A program made the position numbers and the translations under genes. From Nocardioides piscis (GTDB lineage Bacteria; Actinomycetota; Actinomycetes; Propionibacteriales; Nocardioidaceae): a stretch of DNA of 64,000 nt. Of the stretch, positions 1 to 10,750 are shown in pieces. The notes beneath the pieces were generated by a model, which saw nothing but the letters and a program-made list of their open reading frames with translations, had not been told where the DNA came from and did no database searches. Positions within the stretch are counted from its first letter, which is position 1, and every line of letters begins with the position of its first letter. The DNA lies in assembly GCF_011300215.1 (NCBI RefSeq), contig NZ_CP049866.1, positions 1,674,001-1,738,000 on the forward strand, given 5' to 3'.

Positions 1-160
1 CTTCCCCCACGCCGTCGACCCGCTCCGACCGAGCGCGGGCTGGCTCGCACGCGTGGTCGCGGACGAGCGGGCCGAGCTGCTGGATCCCGAACCGCTCTAT
101 CTCCGTCGTCCGGACGCTGTGGCCAACGCGCCGCGCAAGCCGGTCCTGCCCGGCCCATGA
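1..160 (+). CDS. tsaB: TsaB C-terminus (partial, t6A modification)
   Basis: This is the last 52 codons of a gene entering from the left edge. The peptide ends with the PLYLRRPDA segment typical of the C-terminus of TsaB, the inactive Kae1-like partner of TsaD in threonylcarbamoyl-adenosine (t6A) synthesis on ANN-decoding tRNAs. Its TGA (158-160) overlaps the ATG of rimI as ATGA, so the two are translationally coupled. The order tsaB-rimI-tsaD is the usual actinobacterial arrangement and supports the call, because too little protein is visible for motif-based proof. Confidence 0.85.
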   Translation, partial: FPHAVDPLRPSAGWLARVVADERAELLDPEPLYLRRPDAVANAPRKPVLPGP

Positions 161-621
161 TCCGCCTCGCCGTCGCCAGCGACCTGCCCGACGTCGAGCG
201 GCTCGACGCCGAGCTCTTCGGCGCCGACGCCTGGTCGCGAGCGGCCCTGCTGGGCGAGCTCGACGGCCCCGGCCGGCGGTTCATCGTCGACGCCCCTGAC
301 GAGGGCGGGCTGCGCGGCTATGCCGTCTCGATGTCCCTGGGCGACACCGCCGACCTGCTGCGGATCGCGGTGCGTCGGGGCGACCAGCGCGCGGGGGTGG
401 CCACCGCCCTGGTGGAGGACCTGGTTGCCCATCCGGGCGAGGCCGACCGGATGCTGCTGGAGGTGAGCTCGGCCAATCGCGCCGCGGTCGCGTTCTACGC
501 CCGCCTGGGCTTCAGCCAGATCGACGTCCGGCCGCGCTACTACCGCGACGGGTCCGACGCGCTCGTGATGCGACGGTCGCTCGTCGCAGGGTGCGGCGGA
601 TCAGGGAGGATGCGCACATGA
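157..621 (+). CDS. rimI: Ribosomal-protein-alanine N-acetyltransferase RimI
   Basis: A 154-residue GNAT-fold acetyltransferase that would acetylate the N-terminal alanine of ribosomal protein bS18 (known for the RimI family). The acetyl-CoA pyrophosphate-binding segment [13 protein letters not shown] is at residues 73-85. The [19 protein letters not shown] block that closes the GNAT fold is at 101-119, and the RPRYYRDG segment characteristic of RimI is at about 125-132. Start ATG overlaps the tsaB stop, and its own TGA overlaps the tsaD ATG, which makes a tightly coupled tsaB-rimI-tsaD operon. The tail after residue 140 is Gly/Arg-rich and not conserved. Confidence 0.92.
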   Translation: MIRLAVASDLPDVERLDAELFGADAWSRAALLGELDGPGRRFIVDAPDEGGLRGYAVSMSLGDTADLLRIAVRRGDQRAGVATALVEDLVAHPGEADRMLLEVSSANRAAVAFYARLGFSQIDVRPRYYRDGSDALVMRRSLVAGCGGSGRMRT

Positions 622-1663
622 CCGACCAACCGCTGGTGCTCGGGATCGAGACGTCGTGCGACGAGACGGGTGTCGGCATCGTCCGGGGGCACACGCTGCT
701 GGCCGACGCCGTGGCGAGCAGCGTCGACGAGCACGCGCGCTTCGGCGGGGTCGTGCCGGAGGTCGCCAGCCGCGCCCACCTGGAAGCGATGGTCCCCACC
801 ATCGAGCGGGCCTGCGAGACCGCCGGCATCGCGCTGCGTGACGTCGACGCGATCGCAGTGACCTCGGGTCCCGGCCTGGCTGGCGCCCTGCTCGTCGGGG
901 TGGCGAGCGCGAAGGCCCTGTCGCTGGGCCTGGGCAAGCCGTTGTACGGCGTCAACCACCTGGCGGCACACGTCGCCGTGGACCAGCTGGAGCACGGCCC
1001 GCTGCCCGAGCCGTGCCTGGCGATGCTCGTCTCGGGAGGCCATTCCAGCCTGCTCAAGATCGAGGACGTCACGGTGGGGGTGGAGCCGCTCGGGGCCACC
1101 ATCGACGACGCGGCCGGTGAGGCGTTCGACAAGGTGGCACGACTGCTGGGTCTGCCCTTCCCCGGCGGCCCGCACATCGACCGCGCCGCGGCCAGCGGCA
1201 ACAGCGTGGCCATCGACTTCCCGCGTGGGCTCACCAGCCGCAAGGACCTGGAGCGACACCGGTTCGACTTCTCGTTCTCCGGGCTCAAGACCGCGGTGGC
1301 CCGCTGGGTCGAGACCCAGCAGCGCGCCGGGGTGGCCATCGACGTCGCCGACGTGGCGGCGTCGTTCCAGGAGGCGGTCTGCGACGTGCTGACCCGCAAG
1401 GCCCTCGACGCCGCCACTGCGCATGGCATCGAGGACATCCTGATCGGCGGGGGAGTCGCAGCCAACAGTCGGCTGCGGGCGATGGCGACCGAGCGCGCCG
1501 AGGCTCGGGGGATCCGCGTGCGCGTGCCCCGCCCCGGCCTCTGCACCGACAACGGGGCGATGGTGGCGGCCCTGGGGCCGAGCTCGTGTCACGGGGGCGC
1601 GCCCCGTCCGCGCTCGACCTCCCGGCCGATTCCTCCCAGCCCATCACCACCGTCGTGGCCTGA
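618..1663 (+). CDS. tsaD: tRNA threonylcarbamoyltransferase TsaD (frameshifted near C-terminus)
   Basis: Catalytic subunit that transfers threonylcarbamoyl to A37 of tRNA. The start [17 protein letters not shown] (ATG 618) overlaps the rimI stop. The metal-binding motif HLAAH is at residues 114-118, followed by VSGGHSSL at 138-145. The frame is lost after about residue 320, where the G run at 1574-1577 appears one base short. Restoring one G gives the expected end [17 protein letters not shown] and a TGA at 1661-1663, for 348 residues, the normal family length. As written, the frame would run on into the next gene to 2084 with low-quality sequence. TsaD is essential in most bacteria, so a sequencing error is likelier than true loss. 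Confidence 0.9.
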
Positions 1664-1735
1664 CCCGACCGGTCGTGTGGACCGACGCCATACATTGGCC
1701 CGACATCCGTCATCGACGAGAAGAAGGAGCTCGAG

Positions 1736-2824
1736 ATGCAGCAGGTCAAGGGCGTCGTGGCCCGCGCGAAGGGCCAGCCCGTCACCGTTGAGACGATCAA
1801 CATCCCCGATCCCGGGCCGGGCGAGGCAGTCGTCAAGGTCCAGGCCTGCGGGGTCTGCCACACCGATCTGCACTATCGCGAGGGTGGCATCAACGACGAC
1901 TTCCCGTTCCTGCTGGGACACGAGGCGGCCGGCGTCGTCGAGTCCCTCGGGGAGGGGGTCACCGACCTGGCGGTGGGCGACTTCGTCGTCCTCAACTGGC
2001 GCGCCGTCTGTGGCAGCTGTCGTGCCTGCAAGCGCGGCGAGCCGTGGTACTGCTTCGCCACCCACAACGCCACCCAGAAGATGACCCTGGCCGACGGCAC
2101 CGAGCTGAGCCCGGCCCTGGGCATCGGCTCGTTCGCGGAGAAGACGCTCGTCGCCGCCGGACAGTGCACCAGGGTCGACCCGACGGCCAGGGCGGCCGCG
2201 GTGGGCCTGCTCGGCTGCGGCGTGATGGCCGGTCTCGGCGCCGCGATCAACACCGGCAACGTCACCCGCGGCAAGTCCGTGGCGGTCATCGGCTGCGGCG
2301 GGGTCGGGATGGCGGCCATCGCGGGCTCGGTGCTCGCGGGAGCGAGCACGATCGTCGCCGTCGACATCGACGACGCCAAGCTCGAATGGGCGACGAGGAT
2401 GGGCGCCACGGCGACCGTCAACTCCACGCAGGCCGACCCGGTGGAGGCGATCCAGGCTGCCACCGACGGACACGGCGCCGACGTCGTGATCGACGCGGTG
2501 GGTCGCCCCGAGACGTGGAAGCAGGCCTTCTATGCCCGCGACCTGGCCGGGACGGTGGTGCTCGTCGGCGTTCCGACACCTGACATGAAGATCCCCGAGA
2601 TCCCGCTGATCGACGTGTTCGGTCGCGGCGGGGCGCTCAAGTCGAGCTGGTACGGCGACTGCCTCCCCTCCCGCGACTTCCCGATGCTCGTCGACCTCTA
2701 TCAACAGGGCAGGCTCGACCTCGATGCCTTCGTGACCGAGGAGATCGCCCTCGACGAGGTCGAAGCGGCGTTCACCAAGATGCACGAGGGCTCGGTCCTG
2801 CGTTCGGTGGTGGTCTTCTCATGA
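1736..2824 (+). CDS. mscR: S-(hydroxymethyl)mycothiol dehydrogenase
   Basis: A zinc-dependent medium-chain dehydrogenase of 362 residues. It oxidises the formaldehyde-mycothiol adduct with NAD, and the same family also reduces S-nitrosomycothiol. Catalytic zinc ligands are visible as C41 (GVCHTD) and H62-E63 (GHEAAG). The structural zinc site is C92, C95, C98 and C106. The Rossmann motif GCGGVG is at 186-191. A strong AAGGAG ribosome site precedes the ATG. It shares an ATGA overlap with the downstream metallo-hydrolase, so the two form a formaldehyde-detoxification operon, as in mycobacteria. Its presence implies that the organism makes mycothiol. Confidence 0.93.
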   Translation: MQQVKGVVARAKGQPVTVETINIPDPGPGEAVVKVQACGVCHTDLHYREGGINDDFPFLLGHEAAGVVESLGEGVTDLAVGDFVVLNWRAVCGSCRACKRGEPWYCFATHNATQKMTLADGTELSPALGIGSFAEKTLVAAGQCTRVDPTARAAAVGLLGCGVMAGLGAAINTGNVTRGKSVAVIGCGGVGMAAIAGSVLAGASTIVAVDIDDAKLEWATRMGATATVNSTQADPVEAIQAATDGHGADVVIDAVGRPETWKQAFYARDLAGTVVLVGVPTPDMKIPEIPLIDVFGRGGALKSSWYGDCLPSRDFPMLVDLYQQGRLDLDAFVTEEIALDEVEAAFTKMHEGSVLRSVVVFS

Positions 2825-3429
2825 GCGTCCGCATCCACCACGCGGTGTCGTCCGGCACGTTCTCCCTGGACGGCGAGACGCACCAGGTGGACAACAACAT
2901 CTGGGTGATCGGCGACGACGAGGAGTGCATCGTCATCGACGCACCCCACTCCGTGGACGACATCCTGGCCCTGGTCGCCGGCCGGAGCGTCAAGGCGATC
3001 GTCTGCACCCATGCCCATGACGACCACGTCCGGGTCGCGCCAGCACTGCGAGAGGCGACCCGGGCCCCGATCCTGCTGCACCCGGCCGACCGGCCGGTGT
3101 GGGAGCTGACGCACGCCGACGAGCTGTGGGACGCCGACCTCGAGGACGGGCAGACCATCAAGGTCGGGGGTGCCGGGCTCAAGGTGCTGCACACGCCGGG
3201 CCATGCGCCGGGAGCGGTGTGCCTCTATGTCCACGACCTCGGTTGCGTCTTCACCGGCGACACGTTGTTCCAGGGGGGCCCGGGCGCGACCGGGCGGTCG
3301 TTCAGTGACGAGCACCAGATCGTCGAGTCGATCCGGGCCTCGCTGCTCGAGCTGCCCGACGAGACCGTGGTCCACACCGGACACGGCCCTGACACCACGA
3401 TCGGTGCCGAGCGGGAGGGCCTGGGCTGA
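2821..3429 (+). CDS. MBL-fold metallo-hydrolase, mycothiol pathway partner
   Basis: A 202-residue metallo-beta-lactamase-fold hydrolase of the glyoxalase II type. The metal motif THAHDDH is at residues 63-69, a further metal histidine lies in HTPGHA near 127, a metal aspartate in FTGDTLF and a histidine in VVHTGHG near 190. Coupled by ATGA overlap to the mycothiol dehydrogenase, it is a candidate thioesterase that splits S-formylmycothiol to formate and mycothiol. That substrate is inferred from context only. The gene adjacency is also found in Mycobacterium as I recall it. Confidence 0.85.
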   Translation: MSVRIHHAVSSGTFSLDGETHQVDNNIWVIGDDEECIVIDAPHSVDDILALVAGRSVKAIVCTHAHDDHVRVAPALREATRAPILLHPADRPVWELTHADELWDADLEDGQTIKVGGAGLKVLHTPGHAPGAVCLYVHDLGCVFTGDTLFQGGPGATGRSFSDEHQIVESIRASLLELPDETVVHTGHGPDTTIGAEREGLG

Positions 3430-3452
3430 GCTCCGGGTGCGAGACTGCTCGG

Positions 3453-5227
3453 ATGCGTCGGTGGTCGTGGGTGCTGGTCGCGCTGAGCCTGACGGTCGCG
3501 GCGTGCAGCGGCGACCCTGACGCCGGCGACCGGTCGTCGGGCAGCCCCGCCCCGAGGTCGAGGCCGTCGAGGCCCCGCCCTCGCCGGCCGAGAGGCTCGG
3601 CCTGGCCGAGGGCTGGGGGCCGAGCCGGGCCGAGCTCGAGCGCGCTGCCCGGATCGTGGACCGGCTGCGGCTGCCCGACCTGGCCGGCCAGGTGATCGTC
3701 GCCGAGTGGCGGGGAACCGCGGCGCCGGTGGCGCTCGTGCGCAGTCTCCACCTGGGCGGGGTGATCGCGTTCGCCGACAACGTCGCCTCGACCGAGCAGG
3801 TCCGCGCCGTCAACGCGACGCTTCGCCGCAGTGTCGACCGCCGCTGGCCGCTCCTCGTCTCCGTCGACCAGGAGGGCGGGATCGTCGAGCGGGTCAAGGG
3901 CTCAGCCACCCGCTTCCCGACGTTCATGAGCGCCGGTGCTGCGGACGCGCCGCGACTGACGACCGCCGCCGCCCGGGCCAGCGGCGCGGAGCTGCGCGGG
4001 CTCGGCTTCAACATGGTCTTCGCGCCCGACGCCGACGTGACCAGCGGTCCCACCGACCCCACCATCGGCTCCAGGTCGGCCGGCTCCGAGGTGGAGACCG
4101 TGATCGAGCACGTCGGCGCGGCGGTCGACGGCTACACCGCTGCGTCCGTCCTTCCGGTGCTCAAGCACTTCCCCGGGCACGGGTCGGTCCCCCAGGACAG
4201 CCACCTGACGCTGCCAGTGCAGACCCGCACCCGCAAGCAGCTCGACGCGGTCGAGCTGGCCCCGTTCGCAGCAGCCGTCGACGACGGGGTGTCGGCGATC
4301 ATGGCCGGCCACATCGACGTGCGCTCGATCGATCCACGGGTGCCCGCCTCGATGTCCAGGGAGCTCGTGACCGGCGTCCTGCGCGACGAGCTCGGGTTCG
4401 AGGGGTTGGTGGTGACCGACTCGCTGTCGATGGCGGGGGTGTCCTCGACGTACGACGCCCGGCACTCGGCGGTCCAGGGGCTGCGCGCCGGCAACGACGT
4501 CCTGCTCATGCCGCCCTCGCCCGCGGCTGCGCGTGCCGGCATCGTCGAGGCCGTCCGGCAGGGCCGGCTGCAGCGATCCCGGCTCGAGCAGGCAGCAGCG
4601 CGACAGATCGCCCTCCTCCTGCACGTCGAGAGGGACGGCTCGAGGGGCAGACCGCCCGGCAGCGGTCGGGCCGCCTCCAGGGAGCTCAGCGCCGCAGCGC
4701 TGACGATGGTCAGCGGGGCGTGCGGGACCCGGCACGTGTCAGGCTCGGTCACACCCGTCGGCGACCCGGTCGCGGTCACCAACTTCTCGGCCGCCGCGCG
4801 TGCCGCAGGGCTGACGGTCCTGACCCGTCGGCCGGCCCCGGCCGCGGTGGCGGTCGCCGAGCCCGCCCCTCGGCGGAAGAAGAAGGAGGCCGTCAAGGCC
4901 TTCGAGCGACGCAAGCGGGCGTGGCAGGCACGCGAGCGCCGACGCACGGCTGCGCTCGCACGGTTCGAGGCCGCCGAGGACGCGCGGCTGGCCGCCGGCA
5001 CCAACATCGGGTTCACCGGCTATCAGGACGCGACCCATGACGGCGAGGTCGCTGTCGCCACCAACACGCCCTACGTCCTTGGTGCCGTGGCCGCCCCGGT
5101 GAAGGTGGCGGCCTTCGGTGACACCCCGGGGGCGATGTCCGCGCTGGTCGACGTGCTCCTCGGCAGGGCGAGGGCTCCGGGCACGCTGCCCGTCGCGGTC
5201 GAGGGCGTTCAGCGCCGCGGCTGCTAG
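3453..5227 (+). CDS. GH3 beta-N-acetylhexosaminidase-like lipoprotein (frameshifted)
   Basis: A lipoprotein with a signal peptide ending in the lipobox LTVAAC (residues 14-19), followed by a glycoside hydrolase family 3 domain. The substrate-binding motif KHFPGHG is near residue 238, and the catalytic aspartate lies in VTDSLSM near 322, which together fit NagZ-type N-acetylhexosaminidases that act on peptidoglycan fragments. The C-terminal part is Ala/Arg-rich with a KKKEAVKAFERRKRAW charged helix. The start frame fails at the C run 3546-3553. One extra base joins it to the frame of the catalytic domain, giving about 591 residues. Its stop overlaps the stop of the convergent methyltransferase gene. 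Confidence 0.85.
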
Positions 5228-6408
5228 AAGGGCTCGACCAGCAGGGCGGTGCCCGCTCCGGCGACCCGGGTCAGGACGAGGGTGGCGGTGTTGTCGCCAC
5301 GCAGGTCGAGGCGCTTGCGCAGCACCTCAGGGACGACGTCGACGCCACGCTTCTTGATCGTCAGCGATCCGATGCTGCGCTCGCGCAACGCTGCCTTGAG
5401 GGGCTTCTCGCGATAGGGGACCTGTTCGAGGACGCGATAGGAACGGGCGAACGGGGTCCGGAACGACTCGTCCGCGGTGACGTAGGCGATGTGCTCGTCG
5501 AGGAGCCCGCCCGAGACGCCGGCGGCGACCGCGGTGACCAGGCCCGCCCGGATCACGGCTCCGTCGGGCTCATAGAGGAAGCCACCCAGCTCCCGGACAG
5601 GACGGGGTCCCCCGTCATGGGGGTCGTCGTCCTCGGTGAGCGTGGCCAGGCCGCCGGGGCCGATCACGGTGGCGCGCCTGCTCGCAGTGGCCAGCATGGG
5701 GGACCACAGCGCCGCCTCCTTGACCTCGCCGTTGTCGCTGACCCACTCGGCCTCGACGTCGGCGGGCAGCATCGAGTGGGGGATGCCGGGGGCCACCTTG
5801 ACGACGGCTGTTCCTTCGAGCAGGCCGAGGACGAACGGCCACGGCGGCGTCCAGCTCTCGGCGTCGAAGACGCGCCCGCGGGCGCCGCGGCGCGCCGGGT
5901 CGGCGAAGGCAGCACCGAAGGCGTTGACGTCGATCTGCGTCGCGTCCGCCATCTGCACCGCCCCGGGCAGGTCGAGCGCTTCGAGGTTGGCCTTGGCCAT
6001 GGCGACGCGCACGGGGTCGATGTCGATGCCTGCAGCGGTGAGTCCGGCCCGCGCGAACGCCAGCAGGTCGCCGCCGATGCCGCACCCGAGGTCGATCACG
6101 CTCGTCGGCTGTGCAGCCGCCAGACGGGCCGCCCGGTGCTCCGCCACCCGGAACCGCGTGGCCTGCTCCAGGGCGTCGGGCGTGAAGAACATCTGAACTG
6201 CGAGGTCCCCGAACTTCGGCACGGCCCGCAGGCGCAGGTCAGCCTGGGTCAGGGCCGCCGCCGCCCGCTCCGGATCCGGCTCCAGCCTGCGCACCGTCGT
6301 GGCAGCGCGGACGGGGTCGCCCTGCGCATCGGCATACGCCGTCATCGCGACGTCGAGCAGTCTGCGGCCGGCGTCGGTCTGCAGCCAGTCGAGCGTGGTG
6401 ACGTCCAT
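5224..6408 (-). CDS. THUMP-like class I SAM-dependent methyltransferase
   Basis: A 394-residue protein with a clear SAM-binding motif DLGCGIGGD at 106-114 and an acidic loop GIDIDP at 127-132. The central DPARRG segment near 169 and the C-terminal IKKRGVDVVP resemble the actinobacterial family annotated as THUMP-like methyltransferases. The exact target, probably RNA, is unproven. It is transcribed toward the GH3 gene, and the stop codons overlap by three bases. Upstream of the ATG a CAAGAT hexamer sits six bases away, a weak match to the leaderless promoter pattern seen elsewhere in this window. Confidence 0.8.
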   Translation of the reverse strand: MDVTTLDWLQTDAGRRLLDVAMTAYADAQGDPVRAATTVRRLEPDPERAAAALTQADLRLRAVPKFGDLAVQMFFTPDALEQATRFRVAEHRAARLAAAQPTSVIDLGCGIGGDLLAFARAGLTAAGIDIDPVRVAMAKANLEALDLPGAVQMADATQIDVNAFGAAFADPARRGARGRVFDAESWTPPWPFVLGLLEGTAVVKVAPGIPHSMLPADVEAEWVSDNGEVKEAALWSPMLATASRRATVIGPGGLATLTEDDDPHDGGPRPVRELGGFLYEPDGAVIRAGLVTAVAAGVSGGLLDEHIAYVTADESFRTPFARSYRVLEQVPYREKPLKAALRERSIGSLTIKKRGVDVVPEVLRKRLDLRGDNTATLVLTRVAGAGTALLVEPF

Positions 6409-6470
6409 CCGCGCATCTTGTCAGGTGGGTCCCTGCCGTCCGGCGGGGTGCGCAGTGGCAGGGTCTGCGC

Positions 6471-7510
6471 GTGCGCAAGATCAGCTGGCCCCTGGCCATC
6501 GTCCTCGTCCTTGCCCTGGTCGTCCTCGTCGGAGGCGCTGTGTGGCTGTCGTTGCGAGGCCCTGAACGGGTGAAGGCCGGGACCCTCGTCTCCGAGACGG
6601 CGTCCGAGGCCCTCGTCGGCCGCACCGCCGAGGTCCGGGTCCCGTGGGGGAGGCTGCAGGTGACCCTCTCCGAGCCGCTCACCGAGACCGCGGAGGGCAA
6701 GAAGGTCGGCCAGGGGATGAGCCTCGTCGGGGTCCAGGTGGCCCTGACCGGCCAGGAGGACCTGCTGGTGGCGGACCGCCTGCCCGATGCCGAGCTGGCG
6801 GACCCGGTCTTCACCCTGGTCGCCGACGAGGAGGAACACGTCCTCGAGGGCCTGACCGGCTGGGTGGAGGGGGCGAGATCGCGGTGCTGGCTCGTCGCCA
6901 GTATGTCGCAGTGAAGGGGCAGCCCTCGGGATACAGCCTGCGGGTCGCCTATGACGGGGTCGACCAGGTCGTCGACGGTCCGACGGGGGAGCTCGAGATC
7001 GGCGCAGCGGCGCCGCTCTACCAGCTCGGCCTCACCAGTGGTCCTCAGCCGTGCGGTGACCCGCTGTGGAGCCCCGGTGCGTCCGCCGTGGACGAGAGCG
7101 TCAACTGGTGCCTGGTGCGGTCGGCGGCCCAGCGGCCCCATGTGGCGGGCCTGGGCTGGGCGCCGGAGGGCCGGACCTGGCTGGTGCTCACGCTGCTGAC
7201 CGGTGCGCCGCCCGAGTTCGAGGGCCCCGCGGGGACCTATGAGGTGAAGGACTCGGCTTCGACGTTCCTCCTCGATGTCCAGGCGCCGGTGGAGACCTTC
7301 GCCCTCAACGACGCCCTGCCGGACGGTTTCGAGAAGGACGTCAGTGATCCTCAGGTCGTGATCTTCGAGGTCGACCCGAACCGCCCGACGGGACAGTTCG
7401 AGGTCCGCACGCGCATGACCGGTGAGGCCGAGAAGGCGGCCGGCAAGAAGGGCGAGCGCTCGAGGCCCACGACGTTCAAGGCCATGGTGGCGCACGGCGC
7501 CTTCATCTGA
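6471..7510 (+). CDS. Membrane-anchored conserved hypothetical (frameshifted)
   Basis: Begins at GTG 6471 with a basic residue pair and one membrane helix (residues 7-27), followed by an extracytoplasmic region of about 315 residues. No catalytic motif is recognised. The first frame breaks at the G run 6869-6873 (GWVEG, about residue 134). Adding one G joins it to a second frame ending GAFI at 7510, for about 346 residues. The second part contains paired cysteines (PCGD, NWCLV) that could form a disulfide outside the membrane. Function unknown. It sits immediately upstream of the groES regulatory region but is probably a separate unit. Confidence 0.65.
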
Positions 7511-7534
7511 CGGGCGTCGACCCGACCGGCCAGT

Positions 7535-7561
7535 CTGGCACTCGGTCGGGCGGAGTGCTAA
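7535..7561 (+). promoter_or_regulatory. CIRCE operator 1 (HrcA site) upstream of groES
   Basis: CTGGCACTC, nine bases, then GAGTGCTAA. The right arm matches the CIRCE consensus in 9 of 9 positions and the left arm in 7 of 9. CIRCE is the binding site of the HrcA repressor, which controls groESL and heat-shock genes. Confidence 0.9.
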
Positions 7562-7569
7562 CGTCTGAT

Positions 7570-7596
7570 CTGGCACTCTCGCCATGAGGGTGCCAG
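7570..7596 (+). promoter_or_regulatory. CIRCE operator 2 upstream of groES
   Basis: CTGGCACTC, nine bases, then GGGTGCCAG: arms complementary in 8 of 9 positions and the same 27-base geometry as the first element 35 bases upstream. This indicates a double HrcA operator in front of groES. Confidence 0.8.
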
Positions 7597-7711
7597 CGCT
7601 TGCAATGACGTGCGACCCCCGCGACGGCGTGCATCACGGCAAGCCCAAGCGTGCGAGGAACACCCGTTTCTCGAGTCAAAGTTCATCAACGTGGAAAGTG
7701 GAGGTCGACAA

Positions 7712-8005
7712 GTGTCGGTCAACATCAAGCCCCTCGAGGACCGCATCGTCGTCAAGCCGCTCGACGCCGAGCAGACCACGGCCTCCGGCCTGGTCATCCC
7801 GGACACCGCCAAGGAGAAGCCCCAGGAGGGCGAGGTCCTGGCGATCGGTCCGGGTCGCATCGACGACAACGGCAACCGAGTGCCCCTCGACGTCGCCGTC
7901 GGCGACAAGGTGATCTACAGCAAGTACGGCGGCACCGAGGTCAAGTACGCCGGTGGCGAATACCTCATCCTCAGCGCCCGCGACGTCCTCGCCGTAGTTT
8001 CCTGA
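7712..8005 (+). CDS. groES: Co-chaperonin GroES
   Basis: A 97-residue 10-kDa chaperonin starting at GTG 7712 ([16 protein letters not shown]) with a GGAGG-type ribosome site a few bases upstream. The mobile loop region ([18 protein letters not shown]) that contacts GroEL is present, as is the conserved GEVLAIGPG. The heptameric ring caps GroEL during protein folding in the cytoplasm. Two CIRCE elements upstream indicate HrcA repression released by heat shock. A longer in-frame opening to 7610 exists but lacks conservation, so the GTG is preferred. groEL follows after 91 bases that contain a strong hairpin. Confidence 0.97.
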   Translation: MSVNIKPLEDRIVVKPLDAEQTTASGLVIPDTAKEKPQEGEVLAIGPGRIDDNGNRVPLDVAVGDKVIYSKYGGTEVKYAGGEYLILSARDVLAVVS

Positions 8006-8011
8006 TCCTCT

Positions 8012-8072
8012 CCGCCCGGAACGTCATGGGATCCGGTCGTTCCGACGACCAGCTCTCATGACGTCCGGGCGG
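8012..8072 (+). promoter_or_regulatory. Intercistronic hairpin between groES and groEL
   Basis: Arms 8012-8028 and 8057-8072 pair over 16 bases with one bulged A. Inside the loop a second stem GGTCGT/ACGACC (8035-8040, 8045-8050) closes on a TCCG loop. A short pyrimidine tract (TTCTCTTT) follows. It could be a partial terminator, an attenuator or an RNA processing and stability element that sets the groES:groEL ratio. The groEL ribosome site (AGGAG) lies just after it. Confidence 0.7.
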
Positions 8073-8096
8073 TTCTCTTTCACTAGGAGCACCTGA

Positions 8097-9719
<1,623 letters not shown>

Positions 9720-9735
9720 TCGACCAAGCCAGAGA

Positions 9736-9770
9736 AGGGCCGGGCTCACCTCGACGGTGAGTCCGGCCCT
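9736..9770 (+). terminator. groESL terminator hairpin
   Basis: A 15-base inverted repeat (AGGGCCGGGCTCACC and its near-complement GGTGAGTCCGGCCCT, one mismatch) around a five-base loop, starting 17 bases after the groEL stop. There is no U tract, as is common for GC-rich actinobacterial terminators. Confidence 0.8.
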
Positions 9771-9780
9771 CAGTGTTGGG

Positions 9781-9865
9781 ATGGCATGGGGTAATGGCAT
9801 GGGTTGACCGCTTTGCAATGTTGGCCGCATGCCATAGTCCACTAGGGCTGGCGCGATGCCATGCC
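9781..9865 (+). repeat. Cluster of ATGGCAT/ATGCCAT motifs
   Basis: The 10-mer ATGGCATGGG occurs at 9781-9790 and 9794-9803. The inverted form GCATGCCAT occurs at 9827-9835, and GATGCCATGCC at 9855-9865 spans the methyltransferase start. Four related motifs in 85 bases suggest regulator sites, or decay of a small repeat. Nothing else is seen in this gap. Confidence 0.4.
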
Positions 9866-10598
9866 GACGTCCTTCACAGAATGGTGCCGAGCAGTGAACG
9901 ATCCTGACCAGTCCCGTACGAGCGAGAGTGAGTGGATGGCGTCAGGCTACGAAGCCTGCTACTACACAGGTGTGCTCGGCTGGGTGTGGGGTCGGGTGCA
10001 CGCCGCTATGGAACGTCGATACCGCAGCCTTGCAGGGATTGGGACCGTCCTTGAGCTGGGAGCAGGACATGGTCAGCACGCGCACTTCGTCAAGCACCCT
10101 TTCGATCGCTACGTCGCCAGCGATCTTCGTGCCGAGCTGGTGCGCATACCGGAAGCAGACCCGCGGTTCCAGGTGGCCTCGGTAGATGCCTCGGACCTGT
10201 CGCAGTTCGGCGATGGCACGATTGATCGCCTCGTGGCAACCTGCTTGTTAGTACATCTGCCAGACCCCTATGCGGCGTTGGGGGAGTGGCGCAGGGTGCT
10301 CACGGACGGCGGCCACGCCACGATCTACGTGCCATGCGAGCCGAGCTGGCTCAACCGCACTGCCCGCTCAGGATTTATCTGGCCCAGAGCACGTCGCCAC
10401 GGGGCCGAGGACCCAGAGTTGCTCGCCTACCAGGGCCACCAGGTGCACTATCCGGCGATGCGCACCTTTATCGACCGCACGTTTGCGGGCGACGACGTGA
10501 GCCGTACTCGCTACCCTGTTCCGGGGCTACCCTGGAACCTGTCGCTCTTCGAGATCGTGCACGTGCGCAAGATCGGCCCCCAGTCGGAGGGGAACTGA
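9861..10598 (+). CDS. Class I SAM-dependent methyltransferase
   Basis: A 245-residue methyltransferase with the SAM-binding loop ELGAGHG (65-71), acidic residue in ASDLRAE near 89-95, and a LVHLPDPYAALGEWRRVLTDGG segment typical of Methyltransf_11 and Methyltransf_25 enzymes. Codon use and GC content look lower than in the neighbouring groEL, and it opens the envelope-glycan island, so modification of a sugar or lipid-linked glycan is the likely role (inference). The ribosome site is weak, so the start is uncertain. It converges on the Emb-like gene. Confidence 0.75.
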   Translation: MPTSFTEWCRAVNDPDQSRTSESEWMASGYEACYYTGVLGWVWGRVHAAMERRYRSLAGIGTVLELGAGHGQHAHFVKHPFDRYVASDLRAELVRIPEADPRFQVASVDASDLSQFGDGTIDRLVATCLLVHLPDPYAALGEWRRVLTDGGHATIYVPCEPSWLNRTARSGFIWPRARRHGAEDPELLAYQGHQVHYPAMRTFIDRTFAGDDVSRTRYPVPGLPWNLSLFEIVHVRKIGPQSEGN

Positions 10599-10634
10599 CA
10601 GCGTCTCGGTCGCGACTGGAGACTACTGTTTCGA

Positions 10635-10655
10635 CCACTACCCACTACCCACTAC
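10635..10655 (+). repeat. Tandem heptamer repeat (CCACTAC x3)
   Basis: Three perfect head-to-tail copies of CCACTAC in the intergenic space between two convergent genes. It is a short tandem array open to copy-number change. No gene is seen here. Confidence 0.6.
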
Positions 10656-10704
10656 CCGTCAGGCTTCATTCGCTGGCTCTGCCGGCCCAGAAGCAGCATC
10701 CAGT

Positions 10705-10745
10705 CCGTCTTGATCGAAACACAGTCACCTCGGTGATCAAGACGG
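10705..10745. terminator. Inverted repeat between convergent genes
   Basis: CCGTCTTGATC (10705-10715) and GATCAAGACGG (10735-10745) form a perfect 11-base stem with a 19-base loop between the converging methyltransferase and Emb-like genes. The location fits a bidirectional terminator, although no U tract follows on either side. Confidence 0.55.
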
Positions 10746-10750
10746 GTCGG

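Noticed and set aside
591..2084. A 497-residue TsaD read through into the dehydrogenase gene
   Set aside because: Residues beyond about 320 are Ser/Pro/Arg-rich and lie out of frame over the start of the well-conserved dehydrogenase. A one-base indel explains it better.
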